Under the pieces are notes generated by a model that was given only the letters and a program-made list of their open reading frames with translations, did no database searches and was not told the origin of the DNA. Position numbers and translations under genes: made by a program. Positions 23,844 to 35,877 of a stretch of DNA of 64,000 nucleotides are shown here, piece after piece; position 1 is the stretch's first letter, and each line of letters starts with the position of its first letter. The DNA is from Heliocidaris erythrogramma. Lineage: Eukaryota; Echinodermata; Echinoidea; Camarodonta; Echinometridae. The stretch lies in assembly GCA_025617745.1 (NCBI GenBank), contig CM046853.1, forward strand, positions 9,626,974 to 9,690,973, read 5' to 3'.

Positions 23844-26134
23844 TACATGTGAGCATATTTTGAACTTTGACAGTATATAGTCTTTTTCATATCCTAAACA
23901 TAAATAAGGACATGGAAAAATTATATCTGCTGCTTGTTTGTAACTGCAGAGTCAAAATACAAAAAGAAGTTTTCTCTGTTATTTACCAGTTTCTAATCAT
24001 ATCTAAACATGATTGGGAGCAAAACAATGTCAAACATATGTATGCACACAGCCTATAGAGTGTACAAGCCCGCATACAGACATTATCCACTGTGCAAACA
24101 CTCTTTTGAGTGGGGGTCATCACAGATTGCTTTCGTTAAAAATTATTTTCTGATTTGTTGATCTTCCATTGGTGATGGGTCATTAAACTTCAGATTGATT
24201 CCCAGTCAAATCAGGCAATTTCAAAACAAAAACTTCTATAGGAAACAATATCTAGAGCCAGAATTGACAATTTCTTATTTACCAGATACATGATTTTTTT
24301 AGCTCTGCATGTTAACATTTCAAGATGTCATTATTTTGATTAAGATTTAGCCTTTAGAGTTTGTAATGGGAACTGCTCTGGGATCTTCTTTTAATTTTAG
24401 TTTTTCATAATGCTTTTTTGAGTTTTCAAGAGCTAAATTATCTGAGCTAGTGTAAAAAATACTTTTTGTTTACAGGAGCTCTCTGTGATAAAACTGATTT
24501 TGTCGTTTCAGTTCTTATGTATTCCTTTGTTTTTTATCAGAGGTTTTTTTTTAGCTTTCCTGAGCTAAATCGCTCACCGCTCCACTGTATTTTTTTCCCC
24601 ATGGAGCCTTCATTTCTGATTCATGAGATGCAGATGGTTGGAGAAAGATTGAACGATAGTGGTGACACAAACACGGAAGTACTATTTCATCAGAAAAACC
24701 AACCATTTTTACACTATAACTGAATAGATCTTAAAAATCCATTTGTAAATGATATATGATCTCATTTGTGAGCAGGACTATTTCCAGATATAGTATATGT
24801 GTGGGCGAATCCATCTTGTTCATAAAAAGTTAATCTTCTTCTTCATTCTGAAAGCCTGTTTCTATGAAATAACAGAATGTTTCATTATGAAATTGGTGTG
24901 AAGTTTGCTTATAGCATACGCACAGCATTAATAGCAACTGGGTTTTCATAATTGCATTAGTTCAGTTGCCTTGAAGCAACTACATTGTACATGTATTTGT
25001 TTGATTGTTATAGATCGAGTCCTCAGAGTTTCTGATATTTTTCTAAATTGCGTACCTGTCCAATGGCATGTTTTGGAAACAAGAAAATTTCACATTCTTA
25101 TATTTCTTAGGATCTTTTTGGACTTTCACTGATTTATTTTCTGCTTTTAGTTGAACCCACTAAATGTCAGGTTGCATTTCCCCTTTAAGAAATATACAGG
25201 TAGGTATATTACATGACCTTGCATTGACCATTGATGTATAGATCTGTAACATAAAAGTGATAGAATTTAACATCAAGAAGAATTATGCTGCTTATCAATT
25301 TGTAACAATGCTCTTTGAAATGCACATCTAGAAGTTCTTTTTAAATGATATATAACCAATTTTGATAGTAGTCTATAGGAAATAATTTTTTTAGGGGGCT
25401 ACTTTTTTCCAGCCTTGAGGCTACTTTTTAATTGTTTTTTATATTAAGGAGCTACCATTTTAATGCAAAGTGCAGATTGGTTATCAATTAGGTTTTTTGT
25501 GATATTGCGATCGCTGATGCACAGGTTTACTTCACCATACTGACCAATCTAATTGGAAAATTCAGATTTTCAGGGTTTCCAGCATTTCTAGGGGCTATTT
25601 AGGGCTGATTAGGGCAGAATTCCAGTTGCCCCCATATTGTGACGCCGTTTCAGTAGTATATAGACCTGTCATTAAGAAAGTATACTATTGAAAAGAGAAC
25701 ATTATTTTTTTAATCCAAAACTGATAATTATAGTATTGAAAACTTACTCATGTTGAGTGTGCAAAATGATATTGATGATAATGTTGTTAAACAACATGTT
25801 TCCTGATGTGACCACTACATAATATTACCGTTACTTATAAAGGTGTAGAGTAACTGAAAATATTAAGTTGCTTCTACTTACAATTAATGATGAAGGTCCT
25901 GAAGTGATGGTGGAGATTCCACGGAGCAGTGACTGATTCCGAACGCGAATAGTATAGGCTAGCTAGCCTATTCCCAAGTTATTTATGTTCACAAAATTAT
26001 AAATCCAAATGAAATGATCCCAGCGAAAATGAAAGTAATGAAGAATCGCTAACGAAGAAAATAACGATGTCACAATACAATATCCTGAATATAAATCCAA
26101 GTGAATGGGTAGGTATGTGTGTAAAATTGACTAT
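23844..26134. other. AT-rich intron stretch
   Basis: Non-coding. A fragment at about 25085-25190 (TTTCACTGATTTATTTTCTG, then GGTTGCATTTCCCC) resembles one arm of the fold-back family at 2290-2868. Confidence 0.45.
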
Positions 26135-27230
26135 CTATAATTTCTGGTGATGCTGCCCCCAGTGTTCCGTCTTTTATAGGGTAAAAGGCCATATTTTGGG
26201 GGATAGTTTGTGTGCACTCTTGTGTGTACTCTTGTGTGTGCTCTGGCGGTCACATTTCTCAACGGATTTCATTCAAATTTTGCATGAAGGTGTCTCTTAG
26301 TGTAATCTAAAAACCTATAGTTTTTGGTGATGCTGCTACCAGTGTCCCCGTCTTTTATAGGGTCAAAGGTCATACTTTGGAGAATGGTGTGATTGCACTC
26401 TGTAGGCCACACTTCTTGATGGATTTCTTTCAAATTTTCCATGGAGATGTAACTTGGTATAATGTACACTTTACTTTTTGGTGATGCTGCCCTCCTTTTT
26501 TCCGTCCTGTATAGGGTCAAAGGTCATTTGTCCATTTCTTGCACTCTTACTTCTGCATTTCTTGACAGATTTCGTTCAAATTTTGTATGGAAGTGTATCT
26601 TGGTAAAATCTACGCACCCATAGTTTTTGGTGATGCTGCCACCAGTGTCCCGTCTTTTATAGGGTCAAAGGTCATACTTTGGAGAATGGTGTGATTGCAC
26701 TCTGTAGGCCACACTTCTTGATGGATTTCGTTCAAATTTTCCATGGAGATGTAACTTGGTATAATCTACACATCTTTACTTTTTGGTGATGCTGCCCTCA
26801 TTGTTCCGTCCTTTATAGGGTCAAAGGTCATATGTCTTTTGTGCGCTATAACTTCCGCATTTCTTGACGGATTTCTTTCAAATTTTATTTGGAGGTGTGT
26901 CTTAGTGAAATCTACACATCTTTAGTGTTTGCTGATGCTGCCCCCCATTGTTCCACTTTTTATAGGGTTAAATGTCATATTTTGGTTGCATGAATTCTGG
27001 AGGACACATTTCTTGACTGATTTCTTTCGAATTTTGTATGGAGGTCCATCATAGATTACTCTAGGCCTCTACAGTTTTTGGTGGTGCTGCCTCCAGTGTT
27101 CCGTCTTTCATAGGGTCAAAGGTCATATTTTAGTGGATATCTTTTGTGCGCTCTGAGGTCACATTTCTTGAGAGATTTCTTTTGAAATTTCTATAGAGAT
27201 GCATTATACTCTAATCTACACACATTGTAG
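26135..27230 (+). repeat. Repeat family C: tandem array of ~155-bp monomers
   Basis: Seven monomers begin with a TTTTGGTGATGCTGCC-like word at about 26147, 26325, 26479, 26628, 26784, 26929 and 27081. Each then carries GTTCCGTCTTTTATAGGG, usually GGGTCAAAGGTCAT, a CATTTCTTGACGGATTTC-type word and TTCAAATTTT..ATGGAGRTG. Spacing is 150-178 bp. GGGTCA-A-AGGTCA is a DR1 nuclear-receptor half-site pair and is present in most monomers. Element ends were not identified. Not coding. Confidence 0.85.
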
Positions 27231-27607
27231 ATTAGGGGAGGTTCTTTGTCCCTCCTTCGAATCGCTGCCATTGCCGGGGGATACATTGCATTTCCAGTGG
27301 AAAATATGAGGTCATTGGTTTGGTCAGTTTGCCAGCATTTTTGCCCTTCCGGCATTCTACAAAATTGAAAATCTGGCCTGCGTTTGTACTGATGAATATT
27401 ACAAATTTGTTGACTGCTATACAGTAAGAATTCTGGGAATACCCCAATGCTTTTTTGTTTTATTCTTTTCATGGGAAGTCATTTTGTTTGCATTTGTGTA
27501 AACCCTTACAAGGAAAATAATGACTAAATGAATAATGGTATGTCATGAGATGCACATTTGTCAAAGTTCTTTAAATCACGTTTCGAATCATAGAGACTTC
27601 TCATCTA
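27231..27607. other. Spacer between two repeats
   Basis: The 93-codon minus-strand frame (27191-27472) begins in the spacer and reads into the array; it shows no domain. Confidence 0.45.
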
Positions 27608-28071
27608 AGACCCCTGTTACATATACCTCTGAAAGTGGACTGAGGCCGCCTCCGGAGGCGGCTCGACGTATCTGTAACATCAACTATTTTTAAAAGCCGG
27701 ACTGAGGCCGCCTCCATCCCAGACCACCTCTGGATGTGGTTTGAGGCTGGCCTCGGGCCAGACTCGGTCCCGCAATCAGTAGGTGTAACACCAAAGTGGA
27801 CTCGGCGCCGGCTTATAAGCGGAAGTGACGTAACCCGTAAGAGCTGTGCATGCGCGGACCGTTCGCGATGTCGATGCGAGTACGAGTGTGCAAAGCACTC
27901 AGAAATATTTACATGGAGTGCGTCCCAACGTCAGTTCGTGAAAAGGCGACGCAAAGCCGGCCTATGTGTAGACACAACATTGCGGGCCCGAGGTATGTGT
28001 AACAGGTTTTAATGGTCACGAGGCGGCTTCAAATTGCAGGCGTGAAGCCGGCTCCGGGGCCGCCTTTGAAA
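27608..28071. mobile_element. Repeat family F, copy 2 (GC-rich TIR element)
   Basis: Collinear with 10501-10965. Shared words include CTCTGAAAGTGGACTGAGGC, CCCGCAATCAGTAGGTGTAA, GCGGAAGTGACKTAACCCG and GCATGCGCGGACCGTTCGC. It has GAGGTATGTGTAACAGG near 27991. Unlike copy 1 it lacks the final GCATGTGTAACAG end after GCCGCCTTTGAAAG. Confidence 0.8.
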
Positions 28072-28169
28072 GCTACTAAAGATGCTACTTGTCTCTTTGT
28101 GACCTCAACATATGTTGTGTAAAATACATTTTACCATGATATACATAGAGCTAAAAAAGAGACAAGCTG

Positions 28170-28430
28170 TACCTTGAGAGATAATGGAGAAAATCTGAAA
28201 TTTTGTGTACAAAACGTATGGAGAGTTGTCCACAAAAACCTGCCACATTGAAGCAAATAGCCAATTTGAGGATCGCCATAGAAAGTAAATCGAGACTTTT
28301 CAAACTTTCACAACTTTTTCATTTCTTAACCGATTTTGATGGAACTTTTTTAAAATTGCTTCTCTCTTTACTATCTTTTCATTAAAATGGATATTTCCCC
28401 AGGGTTTCATTCTCCTTTAAGTTTACTTTT
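28170..28430. repeat. Fragment related to fold-back family
   Basis: Contains GATAATGGAGAAAATCTGAA and, inverted, TTCTTAACCGATTTTGATGG, ending CCCAGGGTTTCATTCTCC, which matches the right tip of the element at 2290-2868. Probably a diverged copy. Confidence 0.45.
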
Positions 28431-28477
28431 GAGACGCTGAAAAGGTTTTCATGTAATGAAAATCATAAAAATGAATA

Positions 28478-28660
28478 CATTACCGAGGTATGATGCTCAC
28501 AGCTTAGTTAACACCCGACCAGGGTTCCCATCACTCATGGATAAAATGCCTTGCCCAAGGACATAAACACCAGACATAGTAGGGTTCGAACCCGCGACCC
28601 TCAGATCCAAAGACGAGAACCCCAATCCACTACACCACAGCGCATCCGCAATTAATTCTT
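28478..28660 (-). mobile_element. tRNA-derived SINE
   Basis: Read on the minus strand, GTGGTGTAGTGG (28627-28638) is a good RNA polymerase III A box and GGGTTCGAACC (about 28582-28592) a B box, about 45 bp apart as in tRNA genes. Downstream is TCCTTGGGCAAGGCATTTTA, the conserved body word of many marine-invertebrate tRNA-SINEs. There is no paired acceptor stem or clear anticodon arm, so it is a SINE head, not a functional tRNA gene. Confidence 0.75.
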
Positions 28661-28739
28661 ATTGAATGGTAATGAGGTGGGACACTACATCGCGCAGACG
28701 CGGCGGTTCACTGTTGCTAAACAGTATCAATCTAGTTCA

Positions 28740-28990
28740 ATATATGTTAAAAGAGAATGTAGATAAAATGCCTTGCTCAAGGACATTTGGGCCCTGTGCT
28801 GGGGACCGATTGTGTCAGTAATGCATTTGTATACTCAATATAACCATGTATCATTCATTCAGTGTGCATGCAGTACTGATTAAAAATGCACATAGTACGG
28901 ATAAAGTGAAGTCAGACTCTGTTATTATAATGAATTAATATAAATAATAATAATAAAATTATTTATACAGCGCATCATATATTAGACACT
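28740..28990 (-). mobile_element. SINE/LINE tail fragment
   Basis: Contains AAATGCCTTGCTCAAGGACA (a second copy of the SINE body word) and, about 170 bp on, ATAATAATAATAAAATTATT followed by TATACAGCGC, which on the minus strand reads as a GCGCTGTATAAATAATTT(TTA)n tail. A similar tail occurs at 63580-63625. Confidence 0.5.
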
Positions 28991-29794
28991 CTCTCTATGT
29001 AAATACTACAAATGACAAAATACAATTCTATGCTTCTACATTACGATGATAATAGCATAACAAAATCTCAGATTGAAGTTGGGTTATTTCTTCATGTATA
29101 ACAACATGATCTTTTTTTTTAATGAGTAGAGTGACTGTGTGCATCATCTACACTTCTGTTAATATTACACTTGTAAGACATATCTCTTTGAAACTTTTCT
29201 GAAAATAATGTTGGATTATGTCTTCAACATGATACAGTTAATTTAATGTTTATGTGCCTTATCAATTCTTTAAATAACGCTCTGTTGGGTAAGGGCTAAC
29301 TTTATATAATGGGAAAGGAAGGGAGTGATAGGGAATGTGATGAGCCCACAATGAGGTTATTGGGCCATGTTTATCCATATTATCCCCCCCCCCCATACCA
29401 GGATTAGGATTATCTTTGTCCACAATTAGTCTTAATTCCATGCCAGCTATAGCCACTTAGAGGGATCGATAGACCATCTCTACCCCATTAATAAAGGGGT
29501 TTGTTTCCCTTTATAATATCTTTTTATAGCATTGAGTACTTTCCAGAAGTGAGCACTTGTTTAAACCTTATCAAACCTTGTCAAACTTCAAACCAATGAG
29601 GTGTTTTTCTAGTGTAAGGCATCAATTTCCAGTGACCTTTAAAGATAAAGTAGAGTTCTGGTCATGCAATTGTTTTGGAATCATCAAAATAGATGAGAAA
29701 TTGACCAGTCTTGCTGAAAAGCACATGTACTGCATACATAGTCATAGTCAGGTCTGTTAAGCCCATACAGAGTTTACAAAAGCACCAAACTTTG
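28991..29794. other. AT-rich intron stretch
   Basis: Poly-T at 29111-29120 and poly-C at 29385-29394. Nothing else recognised. Confidence 0.5.
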
Positions 29795-29797
29795 CAG

Positions 29798-30075
29798 ATG
29801 TACTTGTTGGGACAATAGCTTCATTTTTCCCCACAGGACCCATTGAATCAAACCACATCTTCATGCAAAATTATGCTAATTTATGCAATTTATTTACATG
29901 CATGAAATCAGTAAGTCCATTGACAAGATAAATATCAATGGATTAAAAATGTTCCAAACTTTCTATATGTTTTTCTTATGGCAATAGCTTTATTTTTTCC
30001 CACAGGACCCATCAAATTAAATCTCATCTTCATGCAAACTTATGCTAATTTCGGTCAATTATTGTATTGTATGTA
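29798..30075. repeat. Two-unit tandem repeat (~173 bp)
   Basis: The unit CAATAGCTT..ATTTTT..CC / CACAGGACCCAT / CATCTTCATGCAAA / TTATGCTAATTT occurs at about 29813-29890 and again at 29984-30056. Confidence 0.75.
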
Positions 30076-33000
30076 TCTAGACAAGTTCAAATTCAAAGTG
30101 CTTGAAGCAAAAGGAATTTAATGATTTTATTAGATTCACCTGGATATGAAAAATCAAACTATTTTATATATTTCGAGACAAACAATTGAATTTGTGTTTT
30201 TGCATAAATTAGTATTTTTAAATAGGATGGGTGCCATTCACCGATTTCGTGGCACCCTATCTAAAATTAACTCTTTTAATACATATGACTCACAGGCAAA
30301 AAATTGCGCTTTTGTAAATTCTGTCCCCCAAATTTTCTTAACAGATCTGACTATACAGAGTAGGTTACTTTCTGAATAGAACATCTTTTTTTCTCCCCCC
30401 CTTTTTTTTAAAGAAGGAAGAATCACTATAATGCGCTCAACATGCAGAGTTTGTATGAAAAATTCTCCAAAAGTAATGAGGTATTACATTAGGCAAATGG
30501 GAGAGATCTACACATTAAAGTCCTTAATGCTTTAAGATTTTAAAAAATCAAATGAATTAATCTGAATCTGTCTCACAATTATGAATGACTATTTCATTCA
30601 GGAATTCAGAAAATATGCAGTTTATATTATGTCCATCTCCAGCCATGTGTGGAGACACCAATACCAATTTCATGTTGATTATGTAATGTGTCGGGTTGTA
30701 CTGTAAACTATTGTAGGGCCTATAGATTAGTTATTTCTGAACCCCACTGACCCCTTTTATGATAGACACAAATATTATTTACCAGCAGGCAAACAGACTT
30801 CCAGTTTGAAATTCTGTGATCTTTCAATTTTGGTAGAAATCACAAACGAGCTTTGAATGGAAATGCTATTTTTGTTGGCAAGTGCAATGGTGCAAAGAGG
30901 ATCCATTTTGAGGTCTAGAGGACAAGGATGTTAGGAGGGTTTGAGTCAATAAGAAGTGAGTAGAGGGGGTAAAGAACTGTGGTTGTCTTGAGATTTTCCC
31001 CGTGGTAACCTTGTAAGTCTGAAAATGAGTTAGTCCAGGAAGAGAGGAAGTTGTGGTGTACCCTGGGGAGTCTGGTTAGTAACTGGGTGTCACAGAAACA
31101 AAGTGAACTCTGATATTACAATATGTGTCCAGTTATACAAGAGAAAAGAGGGATGAGTGTAAGAAGTTTGTGTTTAGGTGGAAAAACATATTTTCTTTTA
31201 AGACTACATTACTTATTGCTCTTTTTAATTCTTTATCACGGTTAAAAAAAAATTGAAAGGATTTCAAAAGGATCTTGGGCTTCCATATTAATCATAAACC
31301 AATCAATTCTTGATACAAGCTAAGTTTGGTTAACTGATAAAGGCCTTCTGCTTTACGCCATTATCACATATAATTCAGAAAGAAAAAGAGCTTAAAAACA
31401 GAGAGTGGCAGAACAAGAAGAATTTATTGATCTACCCCCTTGTGTTGCCTTTGTATTTTACTTAGCAGATCTTAAGTTTAGTAGAGTAAATCTGTCTTTT
31501 GTGGAATCAGGGAAAGAGCAGTTAAGATGAAAGAAGCGTTGCAGTAGGGAAAGTTTTTATTCTGTGTTTTCTTTGTTGTTATTTTGAATTGCCTTGACTG
31601 AATGGATGTATCAGGCTCATAAATAGAGGAAAGACAGTTGTGATATCACAATTCAGGTCTTTCCAGCTTCCTGCCTTTGATTGTTAGGGAAGTGTAGGTT
31701 ATCAAAATAATACCACAGCAGTGTATGTGTGGATATATCAGAGGTGTGAAGTTCATAATCAAGTTGAACAAAGCCCTGTGGCCATGGCAAGATAAAAAAC
31801 CAAACAGCATCAGAGCTGACCTACTAACCCTGTAAGTTGTGGCATTTTCCCATTTAGCAATGAGGGTGTGACCTATTTGATGCTTTCCAAGAAGTTGACT
31901 ATAAAATCTTGCTTCCCGCTCTAGATGGCAATGACCATTTCAGGCCATTGATTGTAGAGTTTACCCTCCCTCCCTCCCTCCCGCTTTGCCCACACACAGC
32001 TTTGCCATTTAGCATTCATTGAGGAAGCCAATACTGGTTTGTAGCAAACACAAAACGTTTTGCAACTCTATCTCATTTTGATCATACTCAACCCTGAATG
32101 GGCCCCCATTGTGTTTGCATCTAGGCTTATTCTAAATGACCTTTGATGCCATGCTCAGGCTTTGCTGCAGTAGGAGCTGAGCTAAGCTGATGCACTTGGC
32201 AGTGACCTTCCGCGGTGGTCAGTGTGTGTGTGTTTGTGTACTGTATGCATGTGTTTCTGTGTTTGGTGTTTGGTGTTGGGTAGGAAGCATCCAGTGCTGA
32301 TAGCACCTGGTGAAGATAGTTCCGTCTGGATGACCTCATCACCCGTTTACAAACACTACAAAACAGTTTGGTACTATGACCAAGACTATGACTTACGTTC
32401 CTTGCTACAGGTTAATCGTAAATGTGCCATTGTCAGTGAAGATATTCAGGGGGAAAAGGGGCCTCTCTTCATATGAATAGGCCTACATAAAGCACAGAAT
32501 AGTTCGATAGTGTGTTGGAGAATGATGGCGGGGAGCATCGTTGCTTTTTTCGCATGGGTCTTCATCAGACGACGCTGAAATACAGATGACTCTCCATCTC
32601 TGTTTCTTTCTCTCTTTCTCTCTCATCTGTTGGGTTAATGCTTAGGGTCAGGTTCATGGTAGGACTGAAATGGTAGACATGTGTGATGTGAGTGGCAATG
32701 GCCCCTTGTCTCTCTAGCTGTGTGCCCTTGGGAGTCCCAGAATCATCCTGACCTTTTAGACCCCCCTTTGTACAGCTCATCTCACATTTACATCTGTACT
32801 CACTGACTCGCCAACATATATATACCTCTTCCTCTAGTTGTGTATTCTTTATATTCATATGCTTACTTTCTCATGCCTGCTTTTATTTACCCTACATCAA
32901 TTTAATGATTGTCTTGAACATTAGAAGTGTTGTATACAAATTTTCCTTATTATATCCTGATGATGAATGAGTAATTAAAGGAACTGCTTGCTTCAATGGA

Positions 33001-35590
33001 ATATGAAATGTGGTAAAGCCAGCAAGGCAGGGTAGAGAAAATTAAGGAGCCCATATTTGACTTGCATGAATTGTTCTGTCTAAATCCAGATTAATTTCAG
33101 CCGACATTGATTATTTGAAAAACTGATTTTGAAATTGTAATTTACATTGAGAGAATTACATGATATTGAAATTTATTGTTGTCATTTATAATATTCAAGC
33201 TGCACTATGGCAGATGAAGTGAAGCATTCTAGGATATAAGAGAAAAAAAAACATATGTATTCAAGTACCAGCATTATAATGAAAAGTGATTTATTGTCCT
33301 TTTGTAAAGAATAATGACCATACACATCCATAGTATCAGACATCTGAGCTGTGGTGCAAACCGGGTTAAAGAGTGTAATATTTCTTTTGACACCCTCTTT
33401 CGCAAAAGCCTATGTACTTTTACTTGTTATTAAAATGGGCATTGCCTTGCCTTGTGGTGCAGCACACAGTATTGAAACGTGCAGTTGCAGCGCGCAGTTG
33501 TTGTTGTGCATAGTTGCTGGCTCAGTGCAGTTGGAAATTGGATTTGCAAATTTTGACAAAAAGAGTAAGATAATGATTTTAGGATCCATTTTACGATAAT
33601 GTTTGACTTGTTTGCTAAAGTCAAGATGTCTGATGTGGATAATGACAGCAGTATTGAATGGCTCCTACTTTTAGGAGATACAACATATGATCAATATTTC
33701 CTTCGTCTATGACTCGGGCAATATGAATCTAGTTCAGGGAATATATGTTGTGTCACCTCAAGGCCAGTCAATATTATATAACTATTTTACTGGTAATTCT
33801 ATGACAGTTTCATCAAAGTGTTTATTTCTCCCTCTCTTGACTTCACTTTGATTTTTCTCAATCATTAAAAATCACAGTCAAAATAAAATACATCTTTCAT
33901 GTACAATAGTCTAACGATAAAGAAAAGGAAGCTCATTAAAAGCAGAGCTTTCAGTGTCCTTTTGACACAAAAAGAGAAAAAATTAGAAAGAAATTTATAA
34001 ATAACTGTCATAAATAAATCAGTCTCACATAGTGAACCTATTCAGTCAAACAATTAGATAAACTTGATGTGTAAGTGCCCTAAAATCACACCAAAGACTG
34101 TTGCAATGATTGTTGTGAATATGCACAATACACACCATATTAGACACATAAAATGCCTTTTTTAACACAGTGGCAGGAGATTTTATCTTTGAATTCAAAT
34201 TAAAAGAGTTCTCTTTTGCTGAAAGGAAAGAAGAAAGTCATATGAAGTTCCTTAATTCGAGCTGATTTCCCTTATCATATTTCAACCTCCTTTTTGTAAT
34301 AAGTAGGCCTATCTCCATCAAATGTTTTCCTTACAGGCAAGAGTTTTTTTAAAAGTTTATATCATAAATCAAGCTGAAACGATACCCCCAGGACTCTGGC
34401 ATGTGATTTGGTGTTAACTTTGTGTATCTAAACAGTGATGAGCTCACTGCAAGAAATTTCATCAAATATTCCTTACTTCTTTTACCACAAAGCATTGCAT
34501 GGTCAATGGTATGGTCATGGCCACTCCAGGATTGAGCTGATGAGCTGTGAGAAATAAGATCTTGATAGAGTATACTGTTTACAATTTACCATGTCCATTC
34601 AAACCCAGGGGCAGTTTTATGATAGAATGATTGATGTGCATTAACTTTGCTCCATCTTTTTCAGAGATTGGGTTTCATTGGTTATTTTCCTTGGTCATTT
34701 AAAGGTCAATGGCTGGAGCCCTGTTGGCATCAGGAAGAATTTCTTGGAAATCAGATTTTCCAAGATATAGGCCTAGTGTTTTTGTGTATGCACACCTCCT
34801 TTTCTATTTTAGCACCCCCCTCCCAAGAGACAGTTTTCTTGTATACTTTTAGCATGGCATTTGTAGTAAGAGTGATTCCAGATAGAATTGTATCCCGGTT
34901 TCAACTGCAGCCCAGTTGTGACTTGAACTGCAAATAACAGATTCTAAATGAGATTGGTAATTTTTCATATTGTCTTTGTCTAATGAATATTAGGTACTGG
35001 AAATCAGACTCAATTACATTGTTTAATTATTTAGTTTGAGAAGAAAGAATATGCCTGTTTAATATCTAGCACATGGCAAGAGCTTTCATGTAGATGTGTG
35101 TACTGAAGCCTACTTGGCCATGATCATCAGGAGTTTTTAATTGCCAGAACATTACGGGAGTCTTTTTGTGACCAGTTTTCTAGACAAATATTTTCAAACT
35201 GATCATTTATGAGATAGTAGTGATAGGATATAAGATTTTGTATGGTCATTGAAAACAAACGAATTTGAGCATGCTTTATACTCAGGATTTTTTTATCTTC
35301 ACAATGAACTTGATACTCAAATTCTATGTTTGATTTGTTTTCAGATTTTTACTCCAGGTAAAATGCAGTGTATAATAATGTACAATTTACAATTCTGGTC
35401 ACAGTTGTAACATTTTGTTATGGTAGGGTCCCATTACAATAATAAATTTGAAAAAATGGACATTTGATGGAGGATTGGGGAGGAAGGGGCATGGAATAAT
35501 ATCTATGTTACATATTCGTACAGTAATGTAATTATTTCTGTTATAATCATGTTTGAAGTGTCAATTGTTCATATCCACTGTAAAAAGAAT
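30076..35590. other. Long AT-rich intron stretch
   Basis: No exon with Ig/FN3 signature and no element with clear ends. Low-complexity patches: (CCCT)n at 31967-31981, (GT)n at 32221-32232 and a TCTCTCTTTC tract at 32603-32625. Open frames here are short and lack domain features. Confidence 0.5.
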
Positions 35591-35632
35591 TTCCGTTGAG
35601 GACAATAAATTCAATTCAATTCAATTCAATAC
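35591..35632 (+). mobile_element. Candidate LINE 3' tail with (CAATT)n
   Basis: GAGGACAATAAATTCAATTC runs on into four or five CAATT units. A GACAATAAA word leading into an (AATTC)n microsatellite is a common 3' end of CR1/L2-type LINEs in marine invertebrates. No reverse-transcriptase sequence is preserved upstream. Confidence 0.4.
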
Positions 35633-35790
35633 CTATATATGCCTTTTAACATGTGATTGACTAAAAGTGAAAAAAGAAAAGCACCTTCTTTTGTCCTTAT
35701 TACATTTGTATGGTACTACAATTACATAACTGAATAGTACACATTTCTGTAGTTTTTTTTTTCCTGCAAAAAGTATAGGGAGTTTATAAG

Positions 35791-35872
35791 CAGGCGCGGA
35801 TCCAGAGGGGGAGGGGGGGCGCTAGGGGCATGCGCCCCCCCCCCCTTTCTGAAAATCCTGTATCCGCCCCTG
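35791..35872. mobile_element. 82-bp hairpin MITE with target duplication
   Basis: Left end CAGGCGCGGATCCAG; inverse of the right end CAGGGGCGGATACAG. The inner parts (GGGGGGGCGCTAGGGGCATG and CGCCCCCCCC) also pair. Flanking ATAAG occurs immediately on both sides (35786-35790 and 35873-35877), consistent with a 5-bp target-site duplication. Confidence 0.75.
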
Positions 35873-35877
35873 ATAAG

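Noticed and set aside
26135-27230. Regular tandem spacing suggesting a CRISPR-like array
   Set aside because: Monomers are ~155 bp and similar throughout rather than short identical repeats with unique spacers, and the DNA is animal.
28580-28640. A functional tRNA gene on the minus strand
   Set aside because: A and B boxes are present but no acceptor stem or anticodon loop can be paired, and a SINE body word follows.
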